Positions 36,160 through 45,335 of a DNA stretch of 64,000 bases are shown here, piece by piece. The position numbers and the translations under genes are program-made. Below the pieces are notes generated by a model. It did not search any database. It worked only from the letters and a program-made list of their open reading frames with translations, and was not told the DNA's origin. The DNA comes from Bremerella cremea. GTDB taxonomy: Bacteria > Planctomycetota > Planctomycetia > Pirellulales > Pirellulaceae. The stretch spans positions 248,001 through 312,000 of the forward strand of contig NZ_QPEX01000011.1 of NCBI RefSeq assembly GCF_003335505.1. Reading direction: 5' to 3'. The number at the start of each line of letters is the position of its first letter. Positions within the stretch are counted from its first letter, which is position 1.

Positions 36160-37266
36160 CTAATTGCTCGAGGCTTCAAACTCTTCGGCACCTGCTTCTT
36201 CCTCGTCCGTCTTGGTAGCGTAGAACAGATCGCGAGTGGCGGTCAGCAGTTGGTAGGCTTCCGATTCGCCGGGCTTCTCGTCAATCTTACGGCAGAGCGA
36301 TTCCAACAGCGGACGCCCTTCAGGCCAGCGGACCGACATGATCTTCTGGCAGTCTTCCAACAGTTGATAAATACGAGCACGGGTAACACCCAGGTTCCGG
36401 GCCTGCATTCGCACACTCTGCGGAGAGCCTTCGATACCAAGGCGACCGGCTGCTAAGTCGTGCACCGTTTCGCCAGCATCGACTAAGATCTGCTGCAACA
36501 TCGGGCGAGTCAGGCGATCCATTACGTCGCTGCGGCTAAGCGGGGCTTCACCCACCAAGCGTTCCAAGCCCCACGATTGAAGCACCGGCACAAACTTCGG
36601 ACGAAGCAAAATTGCCAAATGAGGTTGGCCTTGAGCCAAATCCAACGTCTCATGGACGCGATAAAAGACTTCCAGGACAACTCGAATCCGCTTTTCGCCG
36701 TGGGTCTTCAGGCGGCGGATTTCAGCCAAGCTGTGACCCATGTAGAACTCAAGCGGCGTGTTCCAGATGACCGTCGGCAAGTCCATCAGTGTCGGCGCCA
36801 AGCGGCCCAGGCATTCGTTGCCGAGGTTGTGACGACGCACCGTTTCGCGCCAACGTAGCCACAAGACTTCCGAAACCAAAGCAGGATCGAAGTTGCCATC
36901 GGCATCTAGCGGGCTTTTGGTCGAGAAGTGGTCGTCGGCAGCGACTTCAGGGGCCGCAGCCTGAGAAGGCTCGAAGCCAGCGTCTTCCTTGGTGGCCCGG
37001 TTCAGCAGGGTGACCAAAGAACTGATTTTCTTCTGGCCAATCCCGGGAGTGGCCGAGAGTTCTTCGAACGGCGTGGCAAGTAAGTCGCCAATCGTTCGGC
37101 CTAGAAAGGCCAACGGCAGACGTCGATCATTGGGCAGAGCCCAGTATGCCAACGGCTTGTCGAGCCGATCCGAAAACTTAGTTTCTTCCAACAAACGGCG
37201 CTTCACTTCATCGAAGCTATTCACCAGTTGGAAATCTTCCGCAGAAGTGATTTTGTTGAAACGCAT
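36160..37266 (-). CDS. Putative DNA-binding protein with HhH-like and helix-turn-helix-like segments
   Basis: I do not recognise the family. The protein has 368 residues and no signal or membrane segment. Near residues 55-85, FEELSATPGIGQKKISSLVTLL has the shape of a helix-hairpin-helix or alpha-CTD-type DNA-binding unit. Near residues 285-310, RNLGVTRARIYQLLEDCQKI resembles the recognition helix pair of sigma-70 region 4. The middle part is helical and charged. These together suggest a nucleic-acid-binding regulator or nucleoid protein. The gene is preceded by an A+T-rich region with three small inverted repeats at 37291-37349, close enough to its start to be autoregulatory. Function is unknown. 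Confidence 0.72.
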   Translation of the reverse strand: MRFNKITSAEDFQLVNSFDEVKRRLLEETKFSDRLDKPLAYWALPNDRRLPLAFLGRTIGDLLATPFEELSATPGIGQKKISSLVTLLNRATKEDAGFEPSQAAAPEVAADDHFSTKSPLDADGNFDPALVSEVLWLRWRETVRRHNLGNECLGRLAPTLMDLPTVIWNTPLEFYMGHSLAEIRRLKTHGEKRIRVVLEVFYRVHETLDLAQGQPHLAILLRPKFVPVLQSWGLERLVGEAPLSRSDVMDRLTRPMLQQILVDAGETVHDLAAGRLGIEGSPQSVRMQARNLGVTRARIYQLLEDCQKIMSVRWPEGRPLLESLCRKIDEKPGESEAYQLLTATRDLFYATKTDEEEAGAEEFEASSN

Positions 37267-37776
37267 TCAAAGCCTCTTCGAATGATTTACCACAACTTGG
37301 ATCGAGTTGTGTTGAGTAACTAAAAGTTACCCAGGGTTAAAACCAACCCAGGAATTGTTCCGCGCTTCCTAGGAAAGTTGATATCGCGTGTAAAAAATTC
37401 TAGTCTGCTAAAAAAGAATTTTGCTACCTAAGAAACAAATTATTTCAGAAATTAACCAAAAGGCTAGTAATCTTGTATGAAAAAACGCCAACTATCCAAA
37501 AATCTGTTCATGTGAGGGGTGGCACGCTATCAAAAGTAGCGGCTACTACAGTAGTTATGATAAGCAGCAATAAAATTCTGCAATTATCTAATTCTACTAC
37601 TAAACACTAGAAGAGACCAAAGGTGTCGGTAAATTATCTACAAATGAACGAAAAATGGCCCTGGCAATTGTTTGATCACTTCTGATTAGAGGAAACTCAC
37701 AGCAGATTGAATACGTGATAATGGAACGTCATCTTCCGCTGTATCGATCCTCACCCTTCACCTGCAAGCGGCTACA
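37267..37776. other. A+T-rich intergenic island
   Basis: This 510-base gap lies between divergent genes. G+C counts are 17, 18 and 18 of 60 in the blocks starting at 37381, 37441 and 37561, far below the surrounding coding sequence. I see three inverted repeats near the start of the 36160-37266 gene: CACAACT/AGTTGTG (37291-37311), GTAACT/AGTTAC (37316-37330) and GGGTT/AACCC (37334-37349). A palindrome AGTAGCGGCTACT lies at 37535-37547. TTATCTACA at 37634 is one base off the DnaA-box consensus, but no second box is convincing. It is more likely regulatory than an origin. Confidence 0.65.
37291..37349 (-). promoter_or_regulatory. Cluster of three inverted repeats before the putative DNA-binding gene
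   Basis: CACAACT-tggatcg-AGTTGTG, GTAACT-aaa-AGTTAC and GGGTT-aaaacc-AACCC lie 25-83 bases upstream of the start codon at 37266. They could be operators or a structured leader. Their identity as protein-binding sites is inference. Confidence 0.5.
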
Positions 37777-39117
37777 ATGGCAACCATGCATCACTCCGCC
37801 GACTTTCATGTGCTTGTCATCGGGGCAGGGCCATCAGGGCTTGTCACGCTGAAGACTTTGCGCCAATTAGGAATCAAGGCAACTTGTGTCGACCGAGGTG
37901 AACGGATCGGTGGGAATTGGGATATTCAATCTCCCTTCAGCAGCGTTTATGAATCGACGCATCTGATCTCCTCGAAAGGAATGACGCAGTTCGCCGATTT
38001 CCCGATGCCAGACGAGTACCCTGAGTATCCCAGCCACCACCAAGTGCTAGCTTACCTCAACTCTTACGTAGAGAGGTTCGACTTAGGTCAGTATATTCGC
38101 AAAAAAATTGCCGTTAAACGAATAGAAAAATGCAATGATGGCTGGAACTTAACCGTTTCCCCCTCGGACGGTCTGTCTTCAATGGTTGAAAAGTATGATG
38201 CCGTGGTTATTGCCAACGGACATCACGCTGTTCCCATAATGCCAGAGTTTGTTGGCCAGTTTTCTGGCGAGTTGCTTCACGCACACGATTACAAGCATCA
38301 CCGTCAGTTGCAAGATCGCCGAGTACTGGTGGTGGGGGCCGGTAATAGCGGCTGTGATATCGCCGTGGAAGCCGCCATTCATGGACGGTTAGCCGCAATT
38401 AGCATGCGGCGAGGCTACCATTTCTTTCCCAAGTTCATCCGGGGTAAGCCGGCCGATGTGGTCGGAGACCGGGTGCGACGCTGGCCTCTTCCTCAGGCCT
38501 GGCAGCGATGGCTTTCCCAGTTGGTTGTCGACTGGACGATCGGTCGGCCTCAGCGATATGGATTACCGCAGCCAGAACACCAATTGTTTGAAGCCCATCC
38601 GATTATCAATTCCCAACTGCCATACTACGCAGGCCATGGCAAGCTGGCCGTCTTTCCTGATATTCGCATGTTGGATGGCAACCAGGTCGAATTCATCGAC
38701 GGTCGCCGCGAGACCTTTGACACAATCATTGTGGCCACCGGTTATCAGCTTACGTTCCCCTTCATCCAGCCAGAGTTACTGAACACGGTGGATGGGATTC
38801 CTCAGCTTTATCTGCATGCGTTTCATCCGACGGACGATACGATCTTCGTGGCGGGCATGATTCAACCCAACAGCGGACAGTGGCCGTTGACCGATCTTCA
38901 GGCCCAGGTCATTGCACGCTTTTTGAATGCCTATCGGAAGGGAGATCCCCAGGCCGAGTTGTTTCGCCGACAGAAAAGTACTCCGCACAGCACAGCAACC
39001 TCGCGTCAGCATTTCTTGACCACGCCACGGCATCGTTTGGAAGTCGATTACTTTAAGTACCGCCGCACGCTGCAGAAGATTGTCCGGCAGATGGATGTTG
39101 CCGGTACCACTGGTTAG
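37777..39117 (+). CDS. Flavin-containing monooxygenase
   Basis: This 446-residue class-B flavoprotein monooxygenase starts at ATG 37777 or possibly 37786. The FAD site is VIGAGPSGLVTL near residue 15. The FMO-identifying motif F-x-G-x3-H-x3-(F/Y) appears as FSGELLHAHDY, and the NADPH-binding VVGAGNSGCD follows about ten residues later. ATGY is near residue 325. FMOs oxygenate nucleophilic nitrogen or sulfur compounds using NADPH and O2. The substrate here is unknown; trimethylamine and similar compounds are only possibilities. Upstream is the A+T-rich island. Confidence 0.9.
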   Translation: MATMHHSADFHVLVIGAGPSGLVTLKTLRQLGIKATCVDRGERIGGNWDIQSPFSSVYESTHLISSKGMTQFADFPMPDEYPEYPSHHQVLAYLNSYVERFDLGQYIRKKIAVKRIEKCNDGWNLTVSPSDGLSSMVEKYDAVVIANGHHAVPIMPEFVGQFSGELLHAHDYKHHRQLQDRRVLVVGAGNSGCDIAVEAAIHGRLAAISMRRGYHFFPKFIRGKPADVVGDRVRRWPLPQAWQRWLSQLVVDWTIGRPQRYGLPQPEHQLFEAHPIINSQLPYYAGHGKLAVFPDIRMLDGNQVEFIDGRRETFDTIIVATGYQLTFPFIQPELLNTVDGIPQLYLHAFHPTDDTIFVAGMIQPNSGQWPLTDLQAQVIARFLNAYRKGDPQAELFRRQKSTPHSTATSRQHFLTTPRHRLEVDYFKYRRTLQKIVRQMDVAGTTG

Positions 39118-39192
39118 AATGCAAGACGCTCGCCCTTTATCTCACCTCGGTCTCTCGTCGCCTCGTCTCTTGCTCTTAAGGAACCTCTCTTC

Positions 39193-40839
39193 ATGAAACG
39201 CATTCTTTTTGCTGCGCTGTGGGTTGTTGCCTGGGGGATATTTGCGTCGTTATCTGGGGCGGCAGAGACGAAGCGACCGAACATTGTATTTGCCTTTGCC
39301 GACGATTGGGGGAAGCAGGCGAGTATCTATGGTCAGCTTGAACCTGGCGGCATCAACGATGTGGTACGGACTCCCAATTTCGATCAGATCGCCCGGCAAG
39401 GCGTTTTGTTTAAGAATGCGTTTGTGAATGCTCCTTCGTGTACGCCTTGTCGCAGTTCGCTGCTTTCAGGGCAATACTTCTGGCGAACTGGTCGCGGGGC
39501 TATTTTGCGTGGTGCTGTGTGGGATCCGACGATTCCCAGCTATCCGCTTTTGCTGCACGACGCTGGCTACCATATCGGACAAACTTATAAGGTTTGGAGT
39601 CCTGGGACTCCGGTCGATGCGCCTTATGGGGGCAAGCGTTACGCCTACGAGAAGACAGGCGGAGCGTTCAACCAGTTCTCGCAACGGGCCACCGCTTTGA
39701 TCAAGCAAGGGAAGTCGGTGGAAGAGGCCAAGCAAGAACTTTATGGCCAAGTTCGTGGTAACTTTCAGGCTTTTCTAAACGACCGAAACGAAGACGCTCC
39801 GTTCTGTTATTGGTTTGGTCCGACCAATGTCCATCGCAAATGGATCGCTGGCAGTGGGAAAGAGCTTTGGGGGATCGAGCCTGACGATTTAAAAGGCAAG
39901 ATGCCGGCGTTTATGCCTGATGTGCCCGTGGTTCGACAAGACTTGGCCGACTATCTCGGCGAGATTCAAGCATTCGATGCGGCTCTGGGGATCTTAGTGG
40001 AAGAGTTGAAGCAAGCTGGCGAACTCGACAACACGATGATCGTCGTTAGCGGTGATCACGGCCCCCCTGGTTTTCCGGAAGGAAAATGCAACCTGTACGA
40101 CTTTGGAACGCATGTCGCCTTGGCGATTGCAGGCCCAGGCGTGCAAGGTGGCCGGGTCGTTGATGACTTTACGATTTTGCCCGACTTGGCACCAACGTTT
40201 CTCGAAGCGGCTGGGGAACCGGTACCAGAGGTAATGACAGCCAAAAGTTTGTGGCCGGTGCTGAAGTCCGAGAAAGAAGGCCTGGTCGACCCGACCCGTA
40301 CCGCTGCGCTGACTGGTCGCGAACGTCACGTTGAGATGGCCCGAAGCGGCAATTTGCCCTACCCGATGCGTGGCATTCAAACCGCCGACTATCAATTGAT
40401 TATCAATTTCAAACCCGACCGCTGGCCACTCGGCGAACCTTACCACTTGGACAGCGATAGCCCGCCTACCCAGGATGAACTGACGAACCAGACAGCGGTA
40501 ACGTTTCCTGATGACGATGCCAGTCCGACGAAAGCCTACTTGGTGCTACATCGGAACGATCCGGCAGTGAAGCCGCTGTTCGAGCGGAACTACGGCAAGC
40601 GGCCACACATCGAGCTGTATGATCTGAAGAAAGATCCTGCTCAGATGACTAACGTGGCGGACGAGCCGAGCTATGCTGAGGTGAAGTCCGCGTTGACCAA
40701 GCGGTTGATGGACGAACTGAAAGCAAGTGGCGATCCACGTGTAATCGACGAGGGTAAGTACTTCGAGACACCTCCCCTGGCAGGCCCTTTGCCTGACGAT
40801 GTGCCCAAACCCAATCGGCAACGGGCACGCAAACCGTAA
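39193..40839 (+). CDS. Exported sulfatase, C-T-P-C-R type
   Basis: This 548-residue sulfatase has a signal peptide ([19 protein letters not shown]). The metal site [15 protein letters not shown] is near residue 30. The formylglycine site is [12 protein letters not shown], keeping C-x-P-x-[26 protein letters not shown], read in pieces, is typical of the N-sulfoglucosamine sulfohydrolase-like (heparan-N-sulfatase-like) subgroup. The likely substrate is a sulfated glycan outside the membrane. It lies 75 bases after the FMO gene on the same strand. It converges with another sulfatase across a terminator. Confidence 0.92.
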   Translation: MKRILFAALWVVAWGIFASLSGAAETKRPNIVFAFADDWGKQASIYGQLEPGGINDVVRTPNFDQIARQGVLFKNAFVNAPSCTPCRSSLLSGQYFWRTGRGAILRGAVWDPTIPSYPLLLHDAGYHIGQTYKVWSPGTPVDAPYGGKRYAYEKTGGAFNQFSQRATALIKQGKSVEEAKQELYGQVRGNFQAFLNDRNEDAPFCYWFGPTNVHRKWIAGSGKELWGIEPDDLKGKMPAFMPDVPVVRQDLADYLGEIQAFDAALGILVEELKQAGELDNTMIVVSGDHGPPGFPEGKCNLYDFGTHVALAIAGPGVQGGRVVDDFTILPDLAPTFLEAAGEPVPEVMTAKSLWPVLKSEKEGLVDPTRTAALTGRERHVEMARSGNLPYPMRGIQTADYQLIINFKPDRWPLGEPYHLDSDSPPTQDELTNQTAVTFPDDDASPTKAYLVLHRNDPAVKPLFERNYGKRPHIELYDLKKDPAQMTNVADEPSYAEVKSALTKRLMDELKASGDPRVIDEGKYFETPPLAGPLPDDVPKPNRQRARKP

Positions 40840-40844
40840 AAGAA

Positions 40845-40873
40845 GAAAGGGCTCGTTTGTTACGAGCCCTTTC
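40845..40873. terminator. Bidirectional terminator between two sulfatases
   Basis: GAAAGGGCTCGT (40845-40856) and ACGAGCCCTTTC (40862-40873) form a perfect stem with a five-base loop. Flanking A and T residues are modest. It lies midway between the two convergent sulfatase stops. Confidence 0.82.
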
Positions 40874-40903
40874 GATTTCATTGCCAGTGATTCGCGGTTG
40901 GCG

Positions 40904-42376
40904 TTACTTCTTCGCTTCGATTTTCGCCAGCAACGTTTGCAGTTCTTTCAGCTTGGCAGGATGTTCCTTGGCAACGTCGGTTGTTTCGCCAGGATCGCTG
41001 GCTAGATTGAAAAGTGAAATCTGGTTGTTCTTTAGGCGAACCAGTTTCCATTTGCCCACACGCAAACCAATACCACGTGGAGATTCTTCGACCACGTAGT
41101 CGCGCCCTTTGGCATCGGCTTTACCTAGTAGAGTTTCGGTAAGGACTTCGCTGTCTGGCAACGCCCCGAACGGTACTTCTTGTCCTACGATCGCGGCGAA
41201 TGTTGCCCCGAGATCGGTCGTGGTGATCATCTTGTCCGAGGTCTCGCCCGGTTGAACAACGGCAGGCCACTTCACGATGAAGGGGGTGCGTGTACCTCCT
41301 TCAAACGGTGTGTACTTGCCACCGCGATATGGTCCCGCCGGGAGGTGGTCCCCCAGTTTTTCAACGGCGCCGTCTTGGTAGCCGTCGTCTAGTACCGGGC
41401 CGTTGTCGCTGCAGAAGACGATCAGTGTATTGTCGCTCAGATCCAGTTCGTCCAGTTGGTTTACTAGCTCGCCCACGCACCAATCAAGCTGAACGATCGC
41501 GTCGCCACGCAGGCCAACCGAGGTTTTGCCTTGGAAGCGTTCGTGCGGCATGCGAGGAACGTGCGTATCGTGCGAAGCGAAGAATAGAAAGAAGGGTTCG
41601 TCTTTGTTGGCTTGGATCCATCCTTTCGATTTCTTCACCCATTCGTCGGCCAGGTCTTCGTCTCGCCAACGCGCTGCGTGCCCGCCGGTGAAGAAGCCAA
41701 TGCGGCCAATACCGTTATGAATCGTATTGTTGTGGCCGTGGCTCCAATCGAGTTTCAAGGTGTCGCGAGCCGTAACGCCGGTCGGTTGGCCATCTGGGTT
41801 TTTATTGCCAACCCACAGCGGATCGCTGGGATCGAGATCGCGGACACGGTGGTTTTCCACGTAAACGCTCGGTACTCGGTCGTTCGTGGTGGGCAACAGG
41901 AAGCAGTAGTCGAACCCAAGTTCTAGGGGGCCTGGTTTTAGTTCGCCATTCCAGTCTGGGCCTTCCCCTTCGCCCAAACCCAAGTGCCACTTGCCCACAA
42001 CGGCTGTTTTGTAGCCAGCGTTTTGTAGCACTTTCGGAAAGGTCTCGGTTGTCGGTTTGATGATCGAAGTGGCATTGGGCGGAGCAATGCCGGTTCCTTG
42101 CTGACGAAACGCGTACATGCCGGTCAGAAAAGCAAAACGGGTCGGCGTGCACGTCGAGGTAGAACAGTACCCACTGGTGAACCGCAGCCCATCGCTGGCC
42201 AAGGCATCGATATGCGGAGTCGGAATGGCCTTCGAGCCATAGCAGCCGACATCGCCGTAGCCAAGGTCATCGGCCATGATCACGATGATGTTCGGTTTCT
42301 TGGTTTCGGCAAAACCGTCAGAGGCGAGCATGCTAAGCATTAAGCAGCACGTCAGAGCGTGGAGCAGCGTCTTCAT
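40904..42376 (-). CDS. Exported arylsulfatase A-like sulfatase
   Basis: ATG 42376 gives 490 residues with a signal peptide (LLHALTCCLMLSMLASDGFA). PNIIVIMADDLGYGD carries the metal-binding aspartates, and the formylglycine site is STCTPTRFAFLTG. FCSDNGPVLDDGYQDGA and GPYRGGKYTPFEGGTRTPF (in pieces) are typical of the arylsulfatase A/S1 group. The long frame starting at 42454 adds residues before the signal, so the shorter start is preferred. Confidence 0.92.
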   Translation of the reverse strand: MKTLLHALTCCLMLSMLASDGFAETKKPNIIVIMADDLGYGDVGCYGSKAIPTPHIDALASDGLRFTSGYCSTSTCTPTRFAFLTGMYAFRQQGTGIAPPNATSIIKPTTETFPKVLQNAGYKTAVVGKWHLGLGEGEGPDWNGELKPGPLELGFDYCFLLPTTNDRVPSVYVENHRVRDLDPSDPLWVGNKNPDGQPTGVTARDTLKLDWSHGHNNTIHNGIGRIGFFTGGHAARWRDEDLADEWVKKSKGWIQANKDEPFFLFFASHDTHVPRMPHERFQGKTSVGLRGDAIVQLDWCVGELVNQLDELDLSDNTLIVFCSDNGPVLDDGYQDGAVEKLGDHLPAGPYRGGKYTPFEGGTRTPFIVKWPAVVQPGETSDKMITTTDLGATFAAIVGQEVPFGALPDSEVLTETLLGKADAKGRDYVVEESPRGIGLRVGKWKLVRLKNNQISLFNLASDPGETTDVAKEHPAKLKELQTLLAKIEAKK

Positions 42377-42627
42377 TGGCTGAAGTGTTCCAAACGAGGA
42401 GAATTGGTGGGAGGGAAAATCAACGAGCTTATTGTAACCTAAAGTAGTGCCCACTTTCTAACTCACAGGCCTGTAGGGGGTGAGGAGACGACCTTCGTAG
42501 GGGCCGTCTATTTAAGATGACTTCGTTCGGCCAATCATCACAACGCGTGTTGGCTGAATCGACGGTTGCCTCGACTCGATTGGTAGCACGAGCGGTGTGC
42601 AAATTGGAACCTTACCAGGAGATCGCA

Positions 42628-42990
42628 ATGAAATACATTTTGCTCATGTACCATACCGAAGGTGTCTTCACAGAAGAGGAACTGCCAGGACAAATGGATT
42701 TGGCGTTAGACGTTTGTCATCAATTGCAAGCGAAAGGAGAGTTCCTGGGGGCGTCTCCCTTGTTGCCGGTTAGTTCGGCCACCAGTTTAAGCTGTAAGTC
42801 AGGCCGGTTAGAGGTGACCGATGGCCCCTTTGCCGAAACGAAGGAACAGCTCGGGGGCTATGTGCTTATCGACGTGCCGAACTTAGACGACGCGATTGAG
42901 GTTGCCCGGAAATTTCCTGCAGCCCAACGAGGGACCGTCGAGATCCGTCCCTTGTTTGAACTGCAAGGAATACCCCAGGTCGGCAAGTAG
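42628..42990 (+). CDS. YciI/YCII-related (DGPF domain) protein
   Basis: ATG 42628 follows AGGAG with six-base spacing and gives 120 residues. It begins MKYILLMYHTE and contains the characteristic VTDGPFAETKEQLGGYVLIDV, followed by DDAIEVARKFP. This matches the YCII/DGPF family, ferredoxin-like domains often near ECF sigma factors. No sigma factor is adjacent here. Function is not known; the conserved His and Asp suggest a small enzyme or binding role. Confidence 0.9.
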   Translation: MKYILLMYHTEGVFTEEELPGQMDLALDVCHQLQAKGEFLGASPLLPVSSATSLSCKSGRLEVTDGPFAETKEQLGGYVLIDVPNLDDAIEVARKFPAAQRGTVEIRPLFELQGIPQVGK

Positions 42991-43022
42991 CCGCACGAAG
43001 AAAGCGTCCGTTCTCGGTCTGC

Positions 43023-44636
43023 TTAGTTGGCTTCTCCGACAAGAACCCAGTCGTGATTGTCTGGGGCTTGGAAGACGCCAGGCTTGTTCGGCTTGGCGGA
43101 AGTTCGCTGGCCGGTACGGGGATCGAACCAGGTGAACTTCTTCACGGCAGGAATCAGCGAAGTATCGAGCACCACCTCGCCACCCACCGGCAAGTAGGCA
43201 ACAAGTAGGTCGCCAGCCGCCGAACTGGAAACGGAAACATGCTGGGCTGGATCTTGTTTGCCAGAAGGTGATTTCAAGATGGTGTTATTGGGTTGCAACG
43301 TCCACCAGTCGATGCTGGTCATCAGTTGGGCCAGGTAGCCCATGTTGGTACTGCCTGGCAGTTGCATGGCCTCGTGCCATGGCTTAGCGATTCCAGATCC
43401 GCCATGATTCAGAGGCGTATTGGGCTTGGTTTCCCAGCTCCAAACGCCGTGGGCTCCGTAGCTAACGCCAGCCGTAGGAGCATTCAGCAGGCTCCAGTAA
43501 GCCGCGCGGCGAATATTGTAGGCCGTGTGCGGCTGCTTGGACTGGTAGGCAACGTGGTCTTCGTAGGGTGGTTCAGCATTGATGATAGGACGGGCTGGAG
43601 CTTGCTTCCATTTTTTTGAGGGCGGCCCAGAATGGATCCAGGCCAGCGAATTGGAGTGGTCGCCGTGACCACTTTGATAGATCAGCACATCGAGCCAATC
43701 TTCGTCCGCGAACGGATCAAAGGGCCAGTGCATGCCTTGTGGGTGCAATGTGACCGGGGCATGTTGCCGCTTGCCAAAAACTGCTTGGCCAATGGCTTTC
43801 CAATGGTCCACTCGCTGGGGTTTGTAGTTTTCGTCTCCGGCGAGAATCCACAGCACATTGTTGCCACCGTAGCGAGCTTCGATGTACTTGGCCAGCTTGG
43901 TTGCTTGATCTGTAGGAAGTTTGCCCGGTGTGTAGCTGGGATCACCTAACGACCACAGCATGACCGGAGCGGCAAGCAGGTTGTGTGCGTTCACCGCGTC
44001 GATGCGGGCATCAAGACGCTGGAAGAATTCAGGGTGAATCTTGAGCGAGTCTCCCCCTTCGTAGGCAACCTGGCCTTCAGGGTTTTGATAAGCGGTACGC
44101 CACTGGGTGGCGACCAATTGAATGGCCGTGAAGTGTTTGTTCTGACGATCGCTAAGGTAGGTGTCCCAGTCTTTCTTGTCCGACAAGAGGGCTCCATTCC
44201 AGGCGGTATCTGCCAGCCAGAAAAACGGTGTTCCGTCGGCGTGTTGAAGGTAGCGACCATTCGGGGCGACTTCTACCGGGCCATGCTGTTGGAAGACTGT
44301 TTGGCCAGCGTTCTTCACGCATTGAAAGCTACCTGTTTGATCGCTTAACCCTGGGAAGTTATCGCGGGCGGATGTTTGGAATTTCCACGTTCCCAGTTCA
44401 TTTGGTTGAAAACGAACTTTCCACGTATTACCTCCATCCCAAAAGGCGCGTCGTTCGATCTTCTTGCCAGAAGGGCTGGTCAGCAAGACCGAAATGTCAG
44501 CTGAATCTGGGGTGTTGTTGGCCGCCGTGAAAGTGTGTTCCCAACGAACCCACTTGCCGACCTCCTCTCCCCAGCAGCATGCCGATGACCAAAAAAGGAA
44601 AGCCAGCGACGCAATGAACATCGACGAGTAACGCAT
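43023..44636 (-). CDS. Exported DUF5060/DUF4038-type glycoside hydrolase-like protein
   Basis: The start at 44636 gives 537 residues and a signal peptide (MRYSSMFIASLAFLFWSSACCWG). The N-terminal beta domain (KWVRWEHTFTA...FWDGGNTWKVRFQPNELGTWKFQT in pieces) matches DUF5060. The central TIM barrel, with FFWLADTAWNGALLSDKKDW and VLWILAGDENYK, matches DUF4038/apiosidase-like hydrolases, where acidic residues at the barrel ends are catalytic. The C-terminal segment with FTWFDPRTGQRTS resembles the collagen-binding-type domain often fused to it. The likely role is cleavage of a plant or algal polysaccharide side chain, consistent with the sulfatases nearby. The substrate is not determined. Confidence 0.85.
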   Translation of the reverse strand: MRYSSMFIASLAFLFWSSACCWGEEVGKWVRWEHTFTAANNTPDSADISVLLTSPSGKKIERRAFWDGGNTWKVRFQPNELGTWKFQTSARDNFPGLSDQTGSFQCVKNAGQTVFQQHGPVEVAPNGRYLQHADGTPFFWLADTAWNGALLSDKKDWDTYLSDRQNKHFTAIQLVATQWRTAYQNPEGQVAYEGGDSLKIHPEFFQRLDARIDAVNAHNLLAAPVMLWSLGDPSYTPGKLPTDQATKLAKYIEARYGGNNVLWILAGDENYKPQRVDHWKAIGQAVFGKRQHAPVTLHPQGMHWPFDPFADEDWLDVLIYQSGHGDHSNSLAWIHSGPPSKKWKQAPARPIINAEPPYEDHVAYQSKQPHTAYNIRRAAYWSLLNAPTAGVSYGAHGVWSWETKPNTPLNHGGSGIAKPWHEAMQLPGSTNMGYLAQLMTSIDWWTLQPNNTILKSPSGKQDPAQHVSVSSSAAGDLLVAYLPVGGEVVLDTSLIPAVKKFTWFDPRTGQRTSAKPNKPGVFQAPDNHDWVLVGEAN

Positions 44637-44771
44637 CGAAGAGGAACTCCAAAAGGGGGCAGGCAAGATGGGGAGCGAGTAGCGACGAGTTGGGGAAACT
44701 CGCCGAAGCGGCATGAGCAGCTGCTTAAGGAAAGAGCTGCCCTGGATTGATTTCGAGAAGTGTGGTGGAGA

Positions 44772-45218
44772 CTATCCTTGGTTTTTAAAGACCATCACCT
44801 GAACGATCGTTTTGGCTCGCTGTGAATCGAGTTCGAGCTTGATCAGCAGGTCGTCAATAAAGGCCTTTTCATCCGCCTCGACAACGCCATCGGCCAGCAC
44901 GATATCGCAGGCGTTGGCGAAAACCGTTTCGCGAAGTTCCGGGGGGACAACCGGGACGGCCAAGGCGATCAGCTTTTCCGGGCCGCCTCGCTTCAAAATA
45001 CCTAACAAACGATCCATCATCGCGTTAAAACGATGTGGTGGAACGTGCTGGTACATCTTCATGCGGGTCAGCGTGGTGACCAGAGTCCCCACTTCTTCGT
45101 CCGCGATATGGCCATCGCAAGCCGAAGCTGCCAACAACGTGCCTGCGAAGGCTTCTTGAGGACCAAACTGTTCGGGGGCGAACGACGAATCGTCGAGAAC
45201 ATCATCAAATAGGGACAT
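44772..45218 (-). CDS. TerB-like protein, copy 1
   Basis: The start at 45218 gives 148 residues. Two acidic helical hairpin motifs are visible: CDGHIADEEV near residue 34 and LADGVVEADEKAF near 107. These are the DG-x-(V/I)-x2-(D/E)-E pattern of the tellurite-resistance TerB fold, which may bind a metal. It is closely similar to the next gene (45336-45779), with the shared FANACDIVLADGVVE stretch, so the two arose by tandem duplication. TerB-like domains are found in stress and envelope systems; tellurite resistance is not implied. The gap between the two genes is 117 bases. Confidence 0.82.
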   Translation of the reverse strand: MSLFDDVLDDSSFAPEQFGPQEAFAGTLLAASACDGHIADEEVGTLVTTLTRMKMYQHVPPHRFNAMMDRLLGILKRGGPEKLIALAVPVVPPELRETVFANACDIVLADGVVEADEKAFIDDLLIKLELDSQRAKTIVQVMVFKNQG

Positions 45219-45335
45219 AACAATAACTTCCAAATCGTCTTATTGATGTCTGCGGATGTGAGCAAAAATTGGTCAGGCGTACTGCCTCAGAATTCCAGGG
45301 ATTCCTTGGGCTGGCAGTTGGTAGGTTCGTGTTGC

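Noticed and set aside
37634..37642. TTATCTACA as a DnaA box and the A+T-rich island as a replication origin.
   Set aside because: Only one near-consensus box was found, and no dnaA, dnaN or gyrase gene is nearby.
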